A DNA stretch of 63,272 nucleotides from Synechococcus sp. PCC 7502 (GCF_000317085.1 NC_019691.1:1-63272); one strand, 5' to 3'. Counted from the stretch's first letter, positions 35,265 to 44,283 are shown. Numbers and translations are program-made. The notes: a model not told the origin generated them from the sequence alone.

Positions 35265-38200
35265 ATGCAACCAGATAAAACGCCCCCAGCCATCAAACTC
35301 GATGAACGTAACCACGTCGAAAAGCCCTTACTCGATCAACTAAAAGGCTTAGGCTGGGAAGTGCGCGACCTCGATCGCACCCAAAAACCACAGGATAGCG
35401 AACGGCAAAGCCGCGCCAAAGGCGAACGCGCCAGTTTTACCGAAGTTGTCCTATTGCCAATCTTGCGCCAACAACTGCAAATCATTAACCCTTGGCTCGA
35501 ACCAGACCAAATCGAAGAAGTCATCAAACAACTAACTGCCAACTTTCCGAGCAATAACCTCCTCGAAAATAACCGCCATCTCTTCACCCTGCTCCAAGAA
35601 AATACCAGCATCTCCGAAAACCGCAAAACAGGCGAAAAAAGCCCCACCGTTAAATTTGTAGACTTTGCCAATACTGCCAATAACTCCTTTATCGCCATTT
35701 GCCAATTTAAGATCCGTATTCTCGGCACAGAAAACCACATCATTCCCGATATCGTCCTTTTTCTCAACGGCTTACCCGTCGTCGTCATCGAGTGCAAATC
35801 GCCCAAGGTACAGGACGCAATACCCGAAGCGATCGAACAATTAATGCGTTACAGCGAACAACGCGGCGCAAAAGGTGAAGGCAGCGCACCCCTATTTTTT
35901 TATAACCAATTCATTATTGCCACTTGTCGCACCGAAGCCAAATTTGGCACAATCACCACTCACAATCAAAAATACTTTTATCGCTGGGCTGACCCCTTTC
36001 CCCGCACTCTCGAAGACCTCGATCATGGAGCTAGTAGCCCCAACGATCAACAGCGTCTCATCGCAGGAATGTTAGACCAAAATAACCTTCTCGAAATCAT
36101 CCGTAACTTCACCCTCTTCTCCGTCAATGACAAAGGCGAAACCATCAAAATCGTCGGACGTTACCAACAATTTCGCGCCGTCAAAAAAGCAATCAACCGA
36201 CTCCTAGAAGGCAAAACCCCGCGAGAACGTAGTGGCATCATCTGGCATACCCAAGGCTCAGGCAAATCCCTCACGATGATGTTTATGGTGCGAGCCATGT
36301 ACCGCCATCCCAACCTGTGCCAATGGAAAGTTATCTTTGTCACCGATCGCACCCAACTAGAACAGCAACTAGCCGAAACAGGTCAAAATGTCGGCTTCAC
36401 CGTCAAACCTGCTGATAGCATCGCCGCACTCAAAGAACTATTGCGAAGCGACTCCTCCGACCTAGTAATGGCAATGATCCATAAATTTCAAGAGCGTGAC
36501 CTTGCCGAAACCTTTCCTGAACTCAACACCAGCACCAACATTCTGGTAATGACCGATGAGGCGCACCGATCGCAATACAGCCTACTCGGAGCCAATCTCG
36601 ACAAAGCCATCCCCTACGCCACACGCATTGGCTACACAGGCACACCCATCGACAAAACTGAGCAGGTCTTTGGTGACTACATCGACAAATACACCATGCG
36701 CCAAGCGATTAGCGATAAAGTCACCCTCGAAATTGTCTATGAAGGTCGTACTCATAACGCTGAAGTTCCAGACCAGTCAGCAATGGATAGTGCATTTGAG
36801 GATGTTTTTAGCGAATATAACCTTACCGAACGTCTCCAGATTTTAGGCTACGGCTCCCGTGATGCTTATCTCGAAGCCGAACCCACTATCGCCGCCAAAG
36901 CCAAAGATATCGTTAACCATTACCTACAATTCATTTTTACCAATGGCTATAAAGCCCAAGTAGTTGCCACCTCTCGCGAAGCCGCCGTCCGCTACAAAAC
37001 CCACATCGATATCGCCCTAACCGAAGCGATCGCCCAACTAGAAATATCTAACCCCCATAACATCAATCTCGAACGACTCAAAAAGCTCAAAACCGATGTA
37101 GTTATTTCAAGCAGTAACAACGATTTACCCCACCTAAAGCCCTATACAAACGACCCAAAGACTAAGATTGCCAGCTTTAAACTGCCCTTTGATAGCGAAG
37201 ATAACGGCATTACAGGTGATATCGGGATACTCATCGTCAACAATATGCTACTGACTGGCTTCGATGCTCCTGTCGAACAGGTGATGTATCTCGATAAAGT
37301 CATCCAGGCACATAGTTTGCTTCAGGCGATCGCCCGTGTTAACCGTGTCGGTGGGGCTGATAAGGACAAAGGTTTTGTTGTTGATTATGTCGGTGTGGGG
37401 CATCACCTCAAGAAAGCCCTCGATAGCTATGACGAACGCGAACAGAAGGAAGTCGAAGACACCCTTAGTTTTCCTGAAGCAGAAATTCGCCAGTTAGAAA
37501 CAGACCATCGGACGATCATGGAAATGCTTGCCGAAAATGGACTGACTGACCTAACCGATACTGATGCTTTCTACGATCTCTTCTACGATGAGGATATTCG
37601 CTTTAAATATATTCTTGCCTTCAAGCAATTTACTCGTAGCCTGAACCTCGTTTATCCTGCTAGACAAGCTCTTACCTTTATTTCTGACCATCAGGCGTTA
37701 GCTGCTATTAACGTAAAGGCGGAGGAGCATTTCCGCGATTCTCGCCTCAGTATGAAAGGCATCCCCGCCAAACTGCGAGCAATTACCGATGCTTACCTAG
37801 TTTCCACGGGCATCGATCTCAAAATTAAACCGATCTCAATCCTCGATGATGACTTTGAAAAGGAAGTCAATCAGAGATCTCGCACCAAAACCAAAGCCGC
37901 AGCGATCGAACACGCGCTCCGCCACCACATCGATATTGATTTAGATGATGACCCCGATCTACAAGCATCCTTTGCCGCAGCCCTTGCCCAAATTCTCGAA
38001 CAATTTAAAGACAACTGGCAACAAATCTACATCGAATTAGAAAAACTCCGCCAGCGTGTTAGAGATGCCGAAAATGAACCTACCTATGGCTTGCACAAGA
38101 AAAAACAAATGCCCTTTTTTCGGATGTTCAAAAGTGAGCTTTTTGGCAATGTCGAACTAAATGAAGATCTAATCGCCCAAAACGTAGCATTAACGCAACA

Positions 38201-38411
38201 AGTGTTTATGGTGGTGGAGCGCGAATTACAACTAGCAGGTTTCTGGGAAAGTATTCCCGCCCGTAGTAAGCTCAAGAGTCAAATTCAAGAAATTCTGCTA
38301 TCAATTGAATTTAATAAATTGCCGAACATCCGCACCAATCGTAATCAGATTATTTCGCGAGTCATGGAGTTAGCCGAAAAAAATAGCGATCGCATCCTAT
38401 ACGCTGACTAA
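35265..38411 (+). CDS. hsdR: Type I restriction-modification system, restriction subunit
   Basis: A 1048-aa HsdR. The N-terminal PD-(D/E)xK nuclease domain has IIPDIVLFLNGLPVVVIECK with the ExK at residues 176-178. The SF2 translocase motor has Walker A WHTQGSGKSLTM at about 331 and DEAH at 431. LLTGFDAPVEQVMYLDK and QAIARVNRV are motif V/VI. The C-terminal helical domain is complete. With hsdM intact and hsdS split, the nuclease may lack targeting. Confidence 0.94.
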   Translation: MQPDKTPPAIKLDERNHVEKPLLDQLKGLGWEVRDLDRTQKPQDSERQSRAKGERASFTEVVLLPILRQQLQIINPWLEPDQIEEVIKQLTANFPSNNLLENNRHLFTLLQENTSISENRKTGEKSPTVKFVDFANTANNSFIAICQFKIRILGTENHIIPDIVLFLNGLPVVVIECKSPKVQDAIPEAIEQLMRYSEQRGAKGEGSAPLFFYNQFIIATCRTEAKFGTITTHNQKYFYRWADPFPRTLEDLDHGASSPNDQQRLIAGMLDQNNLLEIIRNFTLFSVNDKGETIKIVGRYQQFRAVKKAINRLLEGKTPRERSGIIWHTQGSGKSLTMMFMVRAMYRHPNLCQWKVIFVTDRTQLEQQLAETGQNVGFTVKPADSIAALKELLRSDSSDLVMAMIHKFQERDLAETFPELNTSTNILVMTDEAHRSQYSLLGANLDKAIPYATRIGYTGTPIDKTEQVFGDYIDKYTMRQAISDKVTLEIVYEGRTHNAEVPDQSAMDSAFEDVFSEYNLTERLQILGYGSRDAYLEAEPTIAAKAKDIVNHYLQFIFTNGYKAQVVATSREAAVRYKTHIDIALTEAIAQLEISNPHNINLERLKKLKTDVVISSSNNDLPHLKPYTNDPKTKIASFKLPFDSEDNGITGDIGILIVNNMLLTGFDAPVEQVMYLDKVIQAHSLLQAIARVNRVGGADKDKGFVVDYVGVGHHLKKALDSYDEREQKEVEDTLSFPEAEIRQLETDHRTIMEMLAENGLTDLTDTDAFYDLFYDEDIRFKYILAFKQFTRSLNLVYPARQALTFISDHQALAAINVKAEEHFRDSRLSMKGIPAKLRAITDAYLVSTGIDLKIKPISILDDDFEKEVNQRSRTKTKAAAIEHALRHHIDIDLDDDPDLQASFAAALAQILEQFKDNWQQIYIELEKLRQRVRDAENEPTYGLHKKKQMPFFRMFKSELFGNVELNEDLIAQNVALTQQVFMVVERELQLAGFWESIPARSKLKSQIQEILLSIEFNKLPNIRTNRNQIISRVMELAEKNSDRILYAD

Positions 38412-38421
38412 ATTAACCAAA

Positions 38422-39102
38422 ATGAAACTTGATTACGCAGTCATCTACTCCTCAAAACGCAAAACGCTCACGATTACAGTTGAGCGCGATCGCTCAGTTG
38501 TCGTCAAGGCTCCCACAGGCACACCACCCGAAAAAATTAATGCGATCGTCGAGTCCCGCAAACTATGGCTATACCAGAAAACTAACCACGAACAAAAGTA
38601 TCACCCACCTCTCCCCCCAGGGAAAGAATTAATTAGTGGTGAGTCTCTACCCTATCTAGGACGCAACTATCGACTAGAGCTATCAGACAGCATCGAGGAA
38701 ATTCAATTTATCAGTAATCGATTTTTAGTCCCCAAAGCCCAAGAAAATCATCGCGGCGAGATCTTTAAAAACTGGTACATCAAAAAAGCTGAAGAGAAAA
38801 TTCTCCCCCGCGTTCAATTTCATGCCCAACGCATGGGTACAGAGTTCAACCTAGCCAAGATTACAGACAGTAAATATCATTGGGGTTCCTGCACTCCAAA
38901 AAACAACTTAAATTTTAACTGGCGATTAGTCAAAGCTCCCATGTTTGTCATTGACTATGTAATCGTTCACGAATTAGCCCATCTGATAGAGCCTAACCAT
39001 ACGCCGCGTTTCTGGAACGTCATTAAAGCTCAATTAGCCACCATGGATAAAGCTAAACAATGGCTCAAAGATAATGGCGAACTATTAGAACAAAATCTAT
39101 AA
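38422..39102 (+). CDS. YgjP-like M48-type metallopeptidase (DUF45)
   Basis: A 226-aa zinc-peptidase-like protein. The active-site motif HELAH is at residues 183-187, followed by PNHTPRFWNV with the third ligand region. The upstream segment DSKYHWGSCTPKNNLNFNWR is the hallmark of the YgjP/SprT-related DUF45 family. It lies 10 bp after hsdR, in a position often seen for this family next to type I R-M genes. Function in that context is not established. Confidence 0.87.
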   Translation: MKLDYAVIYSSKRKTLTITVERDRSVVVKAPTGTPPEKINAIVESRKLWLYQKTNHEQKYHPPLPPGKELISGESLPYLGRNYRLELSDSIEEIQFISNRFLVPKAQENHRGEIFKNWYIKKAEEKILPRVQFHAQRMGTEFNLAKITDSKYHWGSCTPKNNLNFNWRLVKAPMFVIDYVIVHELAHLIEPNHTPRFWNVIKAQLATMDKAKQWLKDNGELLEQNL

Positions 39103-39165
39103 CAATTAGAATTCTTCTCCTTTTCTCAAGATAATTTAATTTAACTTGCCAACAATTTAACTTGT

Positions 39166-39306
39166 TGTATTTATGTATTGCTAACTTGTCGGCAATATAA
39201 CATTATGATCATTGCTTGTGCAAATCAAAAAGGTGGGGTAGCAAAAACCACGACAGTTATCTCCTTGGGTGGATTGCTACTAAATTCTGGTTCTTGTTTA
39301 GTCGTT
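39166..39306 (+). repeat. Partial duplication of the parA promoter and 5' end
   Basis: About 141 bp here match 39363-39503 with roughly four mismatches, covering the TTAACTTGTCGG box and the first ~35 codons of parA. The repeat period is 197 bp. Confidence 0.9.
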
Positions 39307-39348
39307 GCAACTTGCTGTATTTACATATTGTTAACAAGTTGTTGCTAA
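39205..39348 (+). pseudogene. Truncated parA 5' fragment (47 codons)
   Basis: The ATG at 39205 opens the same N-terminus as parA, including the deviant Walker A KGGVAKTTT, up to CLVV. It then diverges (ATCCIYILLTSCC) and stops at 39346-39348. It keeps the same upstream box and start context, so a short peptide could be translated. Most likely a relic of duplication. Confidence 0.75.
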
Positions 39349-39401
39349 TTTTTCTAGCTTCCTGTATTTATATATTGTTAACTTGTCGGCAATATAACAT
39401 T

Positions 39402-40154
39402 ATGATCATTGCTTGTGCAAATCAAAAAGGTGGGGTAGCAAAAACCACGACAGTTATCTCCTTAGGGGGATTGCTACTAAATTCTGGTTCTTGTTTAGTC
39501 GTTGACCTAGATCCTCAGGGAAATTTGACCACTGGTTTGGGGGTTGAGATTCAGGAAAATCAAATTACTACATACGAAGTAATTACTGAGCGCGCGACTG
39601 CTAGTGACAGCTTGATGACCACATCGAGTGGGCTAAGCTTAATGCCTAGTGATATCAATTTAGCTAAGGGAGAGCCAGAGATTTTATCGAAAGTCGGCAA
39701 CTTTGGATTGTTAAAAGAATTTCTCGAACCAATTAGGTATAAATTCGATCATATATTAATTGATTGTCCTCCTAGTCTGGGATTGCTAACTATCAATGGG
39801 TTAACTGCTGCTGATGCGGTATTAATTCCTGTACAGTGTCAATTTTTTGCACTTAAAGGATTGGCTTCTCTATTAGAGACGATCCAAAGTGTTCAAAAGC
39901 GTCTTAATCCAAATTTAAAAATTTTAGGTGTTCTACCAACAATGGCGGAACCTCAAACTTTAATGACCCAAGATGTTCTAGTTTCACTTAAGAAACGATT
40001 ACAGAATATTCATGTTTTTGATCCTGTACCCAAGTCAATAAAGTTTTCTGAATCAAATCTGGCTGGCGAACCCATTAGTGTTTATTCAGGTCACAAAAAG
40101 TTAGTTCAACCTTACCAAGTGATCGCCGATTTAATACAAGCGGGAAACAAATAA
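39402..40154 (+). CDS. parA: ParA-family partition ATPase
   Basis: A 250-aa type Ib-like ParA without an N-terminal DNA-binding domain. The deviant Walker A KGGVAKTTT is at residues 9-17, VVDLDPQGNLTTGL is motif A', and HILIDCPPSLG is Walker B. C-terminal sequence (SNLAGEPISVYSGH) is complete. I place the start at ATG 39402 because the duplicated upstream copy shares exactly this start; the longer open frame from 39216 runs through the duplication. The small size fits a partner that is a short ribbon-helix-helix centromere binder, as encoded downstream. Confidence 0.92.
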   Translation: MIIACANQKGGVAKTTTVISLGGLLLNSGSCLVVDLDPQGNLTTGLGVEIQENQITTYEVITERATASDSLMTTSSGLSLMPSDINLAKGEPEILSKVGNFGLLKEFLEPIRYKFDHILIDCPPSLGLLTINGLTAADAVLIPVQCQFFALKGLASLLETIQSVQKRLNPNLKILGVLPTMAEPQTLMTQDVLVSLKKRLQNIHVFDPVPKSIKFSESNLAGEPISVYSGHKKLVQPYQVIADLIQAGNK

Positions 40155-40199
40155 ATGCTAAATAAAAAATTCCCCTTTGATCTTAACTGCAGTTTAGGA

Positions 40200-40285
40200 A
40201 GTTAACAAGTTGACAATATATAAAGAAGACAAGATATCTTTAAGTATTGCTATCAAGTTAACAAGTCAGGAAGTCAATACTGCTT
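40200..40285 (+). repeat. Centromere-like repeats between parA and its partner gene
   Basis: AGTTAACAAGTTGACAATATA (starting near 40199) and AAGTTAACAAGTCAGGAAGTC (near 40256) resemble the boxes TTAACTTGTCGGCAATATA upstream of parA. Candidate parS or operator sites. Confidence 0.55.
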
Positions 40286-40300
40286 TAGTAAGATTTGATG

Positions 40301-40379
40301 GGTGAGCTAATTAATGTTTACTCAGGTTACAAACCATTTAGTTCACAGCTAATAATAATATTCTCAATATAATAATTAA
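40301..40379 (+). pseudogene. Relic of a parA 3' end
   Basis: GELINVYSGYKPFSSQL in frame from 40301 mirrors parA's GEPISVYSGHKKLVQPY, and the DNA is visibly similar. It then runs to a stop at about 40379. Shows that a second parA copy once stood here. Confidence 0.6.
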
Positions 40380-40383
40380 ATAT

Positions 40384-40773
40384 ATGCCAAAACAACGTGT
40401 GCGTCTGACAGAGAAAAACGATCCTTTAACCTCAACTGAAAGTGTATTCGCTGTTTTTGAACAAGCCAGTAAGTCAACAAGTCAGCAAGTTGAGAATATA
40501 GCAGTACAGGAAGTAGACAATACAGCTTTAAGTGTTGCCGAAAAGTCAGCAAGTCGGGAAGTTAAAAAGATAGTATTACGAAAGTCAACATTTCAACTGA
40601 GTGAAGAAATTCTCAAACAGCTTGATATATATCATTTGCAGCTACAGCTTGAAATGGGTAAGGCTGATGCGCCATACAAGGAAGTGATTGTGGAAGAAGC
40701 AATCTCCCAGTTTTTAAGTAATTCTGATACCAAAAGTTTGGAGAAATTACTAAAACGTCAGAAAACTAGGTAA
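40384..40773 (+). CDS. Small ribbon-helix-helix partition partner of ParA
   Basis: A 129-aa protein. The N-terminal half is low-complexity Ser/Lys/Val-rich (KSTSQQVENIAVQEVDN) and probably flexible. The C-terminal half (KSTFQLSEEILKQLDIYHLQ then KEVIVEEAISQFL) has a ribbon-helix-helix pattern. Next to a small ParA this fits a ParG/ParB-like centromere-binding protein. DNA encoding its flexible part contains the same AAGTCAACAAGTCAG repeats seen in the intergenic region. Confidence 0.65.
   Translation: MPKQRVRLTEKNDPLTSTESVFAVFEQASKSTSQQVENIAVQEVDNTALSVAEKSASREVKKIVLRKSTFQLSEEILKQLDIYHLQLQLEMGKADAPYKEVIVEEAISQFLSNSDTKSLEKLLKRQKTR
40465..40570 (+). repeat. Centromere-like repeats inside the partner gene
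   Basis: AAGTCAACAAGTCAGCAAGTT (from 40481) and AAAGTCAGCAAGTCGGGAAGT (from 40541) resemble the AAGTTAACAAGTC boxes upstream. They encode the KSTSQQV and KSASREV stretches. Confidence 0.5.
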
Positions 40774-40927
40774 AGCCTTTCATCTTAATTTAAGTTTTTA
40801 GCTTTTTTGCCCTATTGCGATAAGAGCAAGTTATTAAATCTTGTATATTTCTTTAGTGTAAATATGTTCAAGATTTTTAGTTTTTACTTTAGTGCTAAAT
40901 ATTTGGACTGAGATCGTATGAGTAGTG

Positions 40928-42943
40928 TTAAGATGCCAATATCTCCATAAGTTCCTTAGCTAAGTCCTTAATCGAAGCAATCCCTCTTAGGGTTTTACGC
41001 TTACCTTTGAGGATCAGGTCAATGCGCTCCGATTTCTGTTGGATTATTTGGTTAATTAAGTCATCAACTCTGCCGAATTTTATCCAGATAGAATTAACCG
41101 TATTAGTCTGCCCAATCCGATTACAACGATCTTCAGCTTGTTCAGCATCGCACGGTGTCCAAGGACGATCGCACAGAATTACCGTACTAGCAGCAGTCAA
41201 GGTAATACCGACACCACCTGCACGGATAGTCCCGACAAATACTTTACTTTCCCCAGATTGGAATCTATCTACCAGTGCTTGACGGTCTTTCACATCCGTA
41301 GCACCAGTTAATAACTCACCACCCAGAGCTTTATGTAAAGCCTTAGCTGATTCTATGAACTCAGTGAAGATTACCACTTGGTTCCCTTGCTCCAAGACTT
41401 CCTCAGCGATCGCAATCGTAGTTTCCACCTTAGCCATTGAACCAGCGAGGCGAAGCTGCCCCAGAGTCACCATTGCTTCAGCATCATCGGAGATCAGATT
41501 TAATCTAACCCGTTCACGGTAACTTGCCAACAGCTCATCAATTTCTTGGTTATATGCCTTTAATCCTTCCTTAGATACTTCAGCATTGATGAATGATCTA
41601 ATCTTGGGTGGTAGATTTAAGCATTCAGATTTCTTGCGTCTCAGCATAATGTCAGTGGTCTTAGCACTAAGCTCATTTAAGTGAGCAGCACCCGAAGCAT
41701 CCCACACTGACTTCGAGCCAATGTCTTTATGTGTAGCAGCACAGTAATATTTCTCATAGCTAACCTTGTCATAACTGAGAGGATGACCTGTGGCAACGAG
41801 TAATGGAAATAGATTTTTAGGACGACCATTTTTAATTGGCGTACCAGTCAATAGCCATGCGGCAAGACATTTCTTAGATTTTGCCAGTGCTAATAGTCCT
41901 TTGGTTCTGGCACTTTTCATTTCTTGGGCATAGTGCGCTTCGTCCGCAATGAGGACATATTTAGATTGTTCTAGGGGTGATGGTAATTTTGCCCATGAGA
42001 ATACTTTGATCGCAATGCCAACACCCTCAGCTTCTCTAATCCAGTTATCCTTCAAACTCGCTGGACAAATTACTAAGATTGGGCAGTTATAAACTTTAAC
42101 CATTGCCTTTGCAGCTACTAAAGCACTACAGGTTTTTCCTAAACCCATATCATCGGCAAGGATGCCACCCTTGTAGATACCACCTTCACGGTGCGAGAGT
42201 AGCCATTGCACAGCTTCTTTTTGATGGTCAAATAGAGTCCGCCCATTGGGTAATGGTTTATCTAGTTCTGCTTCATGAATTAACTCTAAAATCTCCTCTG
42301 CGGCGGCGATCGCTTGCTCAAATTTAGTTTGCTCAATCTCAGCAATTACCTGATCAATTTCGGGAGCGATCACAAACCGACTCAATAACCCAGCCTGAGC
42401 GAGAGCATCAATTAAGTTCTTAGTTTGGGCAATGTCATACGTCCATGCCTTTTCTACAGCTTTCTGCCACACATAGCCACTGACAGATTTGTAAACCTCA
42501 TTTAATACACCCGTTGGATCATACGGACTAAAGGCAGCGATATAGTTTCCGTGGATTTCAAGGCGATACTCTGGTAAATTTACCAACTTTGGTTTGGCAC
42601 GTTCTAGGGGATAGGTTTCTAAATAGTTGTTAGCGATCGCTTCCCAATCTGGCAAGAAGATCGAAGCATTTTCCAACTGGCGTTTATATTTACTGAGCAT
42701 TTTATAGGCACTCGCTGCCCACTTTTTGAGGATAGGTTTACCAGTTTCAATGCGTTGGTTAAGCCAATGACCATAGCCAGCATCAAAGCCGTTGAAGCCT
42801 TGACCATCTTGATTAACAGCCCCATCGCATCGTTCCGCAAGAAAGATAATTGCTTGCTCCAGAGTGGCAGGAGGTACTATCGTCCGTTTGATTTTCTTCC
42901 ACTTGGCGATCGGTTTGCGTTTAACGTCCTTCCATTTAGCCAT
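40928..42943 (-). CDS. SNF2-family DEAD/DEAH helicase
   Basis: A 671-aa SF2 translocase. About 220 N-terminal residues of unknown role precede the motor. Walker A ADDMGLGKT is at about 264-272 and DEAH at 334-337, with LLTGTPIKN as motif III. The C-terminal half has GGVGITLTAASTVILCDRPW and QAEDRCNRIGQTNTVN, typical of SNF2 motifs V-VI. It starts 23 bp downstream of the ParB-like gene, so they form one unit. SNF2 helicases on cyanobacterial plasmids serve replication, repair or defence; this one cannot be assigned. It contains palindrome copy 3 in its coding sequence. Confidence 0.9.
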   Translation of the reverse strand: MAKWKDVKRKPIAKWKKIKRTIVPPATLEQAIIFLAERCDGAVNQDGQGFNGFDAGYGHWLNQRIETGKPILKKWAASAYKMLSKYKRQLENASIFLPDWEAIANNYLETYPLERAKPKLVNLPEYRLEIHGNYIAAFSPYDPTGVLNEVYKSVSGYVWQKAVEKAWTYDIAQTKNLIDALAQAGLLSRFVIAPEIDQVIAEIEQTKFEQAIAAAEEILELIHEAELDKPLPNGRTLFDHQKEAVQWLLSHREGGIYKGGILADDMGLGKTCSALVAAKAMVKVYNCPILVICPASLKDNWIREAEGVGIAIKVFSWAKLPSPLEQSKYVLIADEAHYAQEMKSARTKGLLALAKSKKCLAAWLLTGTPIKNGRPKNLFPLLVATGHPLSYDKVSYEKYYCAATHKDIGSKSVWDASGAAHLNELSAKTTDIMLRRKKSECLNLPPKIRSFINAEVSKEGLKAYNQEIDELLASYRERVRLNLISDDAEAMVTLGQLRLAGSMAKVETTIAIAEEVLEQGNQVVIFTEFIESAKALHKALGGELLTGATDVKDRQALVDRFQSGESKVFVGTIRAGGVGITLTAASTVILCDRPWTPCDAEQAEDRCNRIGQTNTVNSIWIKFGRVDDLINQIIQQKSERIDLILKGKRKTLRGIASIKDLAKELMEILAS
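42572..42585. repeat. 14-bp palindrome TGGTAAATTTACCA, copy 3
   Basis: Inside the SNF2 helicase gene, where it encodes LVNLP. GTTCTAGGGG follows at 42601-42610 and encodes PLER. Confidence 0.6.
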
Positions 42944-42966
42944 TTATTATTGTTTTATTTATCTTG

Positions 42967-44283
42967 CTAAAGTGCTGCTAACTGATGATTGAGAACGGAT
43001 ACGATTTCTCTTACTTCTTCCTCTTCGCATTCATCGATGGCAGCTTCGGCGACGGTCTTTGCCCCGAACTTCTCCACGAGGGCGATGATCATATCTTCCA
43101 GAGTTTCACTGGTATGTTTAATTTCATTCGCAATCAAGTTCTTAACTGAGCTAGGGCTGCTGATTCTGTCTCCAACTGCTTGACTGTAATTTTGAGGCTC
43201 TGGATTTGGTTCAGGATTTGATAATGATGGATTGCTTAAATCCTTGGGTGGGCTAACACTCAGAATTTCTTGCTTGGTCGCTTCAATAATTGGATTAGAT
43301 TTAGGTTTAGCACTTTCCTCAAGCAGCTTTCGCATTTTGCCAACGGTGGGATGTGTGACTCCGCAATGGGTAGCAATATCGCGATCGCTCATCCTCCGCC
43401 AATCTGGGTCTGATAAAATTGCTTTTACTCTTTTAGCTTTATCTTCTCGGCTTAAACTGAGTCCGTGGTGTTTGTTACTGGCAAAGCTTTCCCAGATTGC
43501 ATTTCTCAGAGTCCCTTTCACCACTTGCACAAATATCTGATCAATTTCATTTAAGATGGCGGCTTCAATGCGGTGATGTCCATCGGAGGGATATTTATTC
43601 TTGCCATCATCAAATATTTTAATTAATGGTTTTCTTTGCCAATCCCATTCACCCTCTGCCATGATCTCGGCATATTCTTGAACTTTCTCGCTAGATGCTT
43701 TGCGGGTCTGGGTGCCAGCATTGATCGTAATGGATTTGGGATTGACCCATACCCCTGTTGGTAAATTTACCACTTCTTTTTTAGGTTTCACTTTGGCTTC
43801 TTCTTGCGCTTCTTTGGGGACTTCTACTTTGATTTCTGGGGATACTTCGGTTTTAATTTCTACTTCAGGTATTTCCAAGGGTGGGCAGAATTTCAAGCCT
43901 CGTTTATCAATATATTTGGCACAGTGCAGGGCATATTCATATTTTTGGTTGCCTTCATAACTCTGCCACCATTCCATTAGTCTTTGTGCTTTAACTTTGC
44001 CACTGCCTTGGACTAGAACTGTGAAATTACCTTTGATATATTGGTTACCAGTCGTAAAGATTTCATACCCATCAGGATTTGCCTGAGCGACTATAAACTC
44101 AAAGACATCAATGCTAGTTTTTACACCTGATTGCTCAAAGATTGTGAATACTGTACTTTCTGGGATATGTTTACATTGGTATTTATCGCCATCTTTAACT
44201 GCGAATTTTTCTAAACCATTAATGAAAAACTTGACCCAAGTGGCATTACCTGATTCCTCTCCATGTTTATATTCAATATTCAT
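42967..44283 (-). CDS. ParB/Srx-fold DNA-binding protein with HTH
   Basis: A 438-aa protein. Residues ~1-130 form an unrecognised domain, followed by a Pro/Glu/Lys-rich linker (EVPKEAQEEAKVKPKKE). A ParB N-terminal-like domain begins at NLPTGVWVNPKSI, with the YPSDGHHRIEAA motif of the ParB/Srx superfamily. A KorB/ParB-like HTH follows (MSDRDIATHCGVTHPTVGKM). Rather than the classic partner of ParA, it may be a plasmid regulator or nuclease of the ParB-Srx type. It heads a two-gene unit with the SNF2 helicase. Confidence 0.8.
   Translation of the reverse strand: MNIEYKHGEESGNATWVKFFINGLEKFAVKDGDKYQCKHIPESTVFTIFEQSGVKTSIDVFEFIVAQANPDGYEIFTTGNQYIKGNFTVLVQGSGKVKAQRLMEWWQSYEGNQKYEYALHCAKYIDKRGLKFCPPLEIPEVEIKTEVSPEIKVEVPKEAQEEAKVKPKKEVVNLPTGVWVNPKSITINAGTQTRKASSEKVQEYAEIMAEGEWDWQRKPLIKIFDDGKNKYPSDGHHRIEAAILNEIDQIFVQVVKGTLRNAIWESFASNKHHGLSLSREDKAKRVKAILSDPDWRRMSDRDIATHCGVTHPTVGKMRKLLEESAKPKSNPIIEATKQEILSVSPPKDLSNPSLSNPEPNPEPQNYSQAVGDRISSPSSVKNLIANEIKHTSETLEDMIIALVEKFGAKTVAEAAIDECEEEEVREIVSVLNHQLAAL
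43759..43772. repeat. 14-bp palindrome TGGTAAATTTACCA, copy 4
   Basis: Inside the ParB-like gene, encoding VVNLP at the linker/domain boundary. No GTTCTAGGGG decamer within 60 bp. Confidence 0.6.

Noticed and set aside
39216-39401. Extended N-terminus for ParA
   Set aside because: The extra 62 codons run through a duplicated parA fragment in the wrong frame; the ATG at 39402 has the conserved start.
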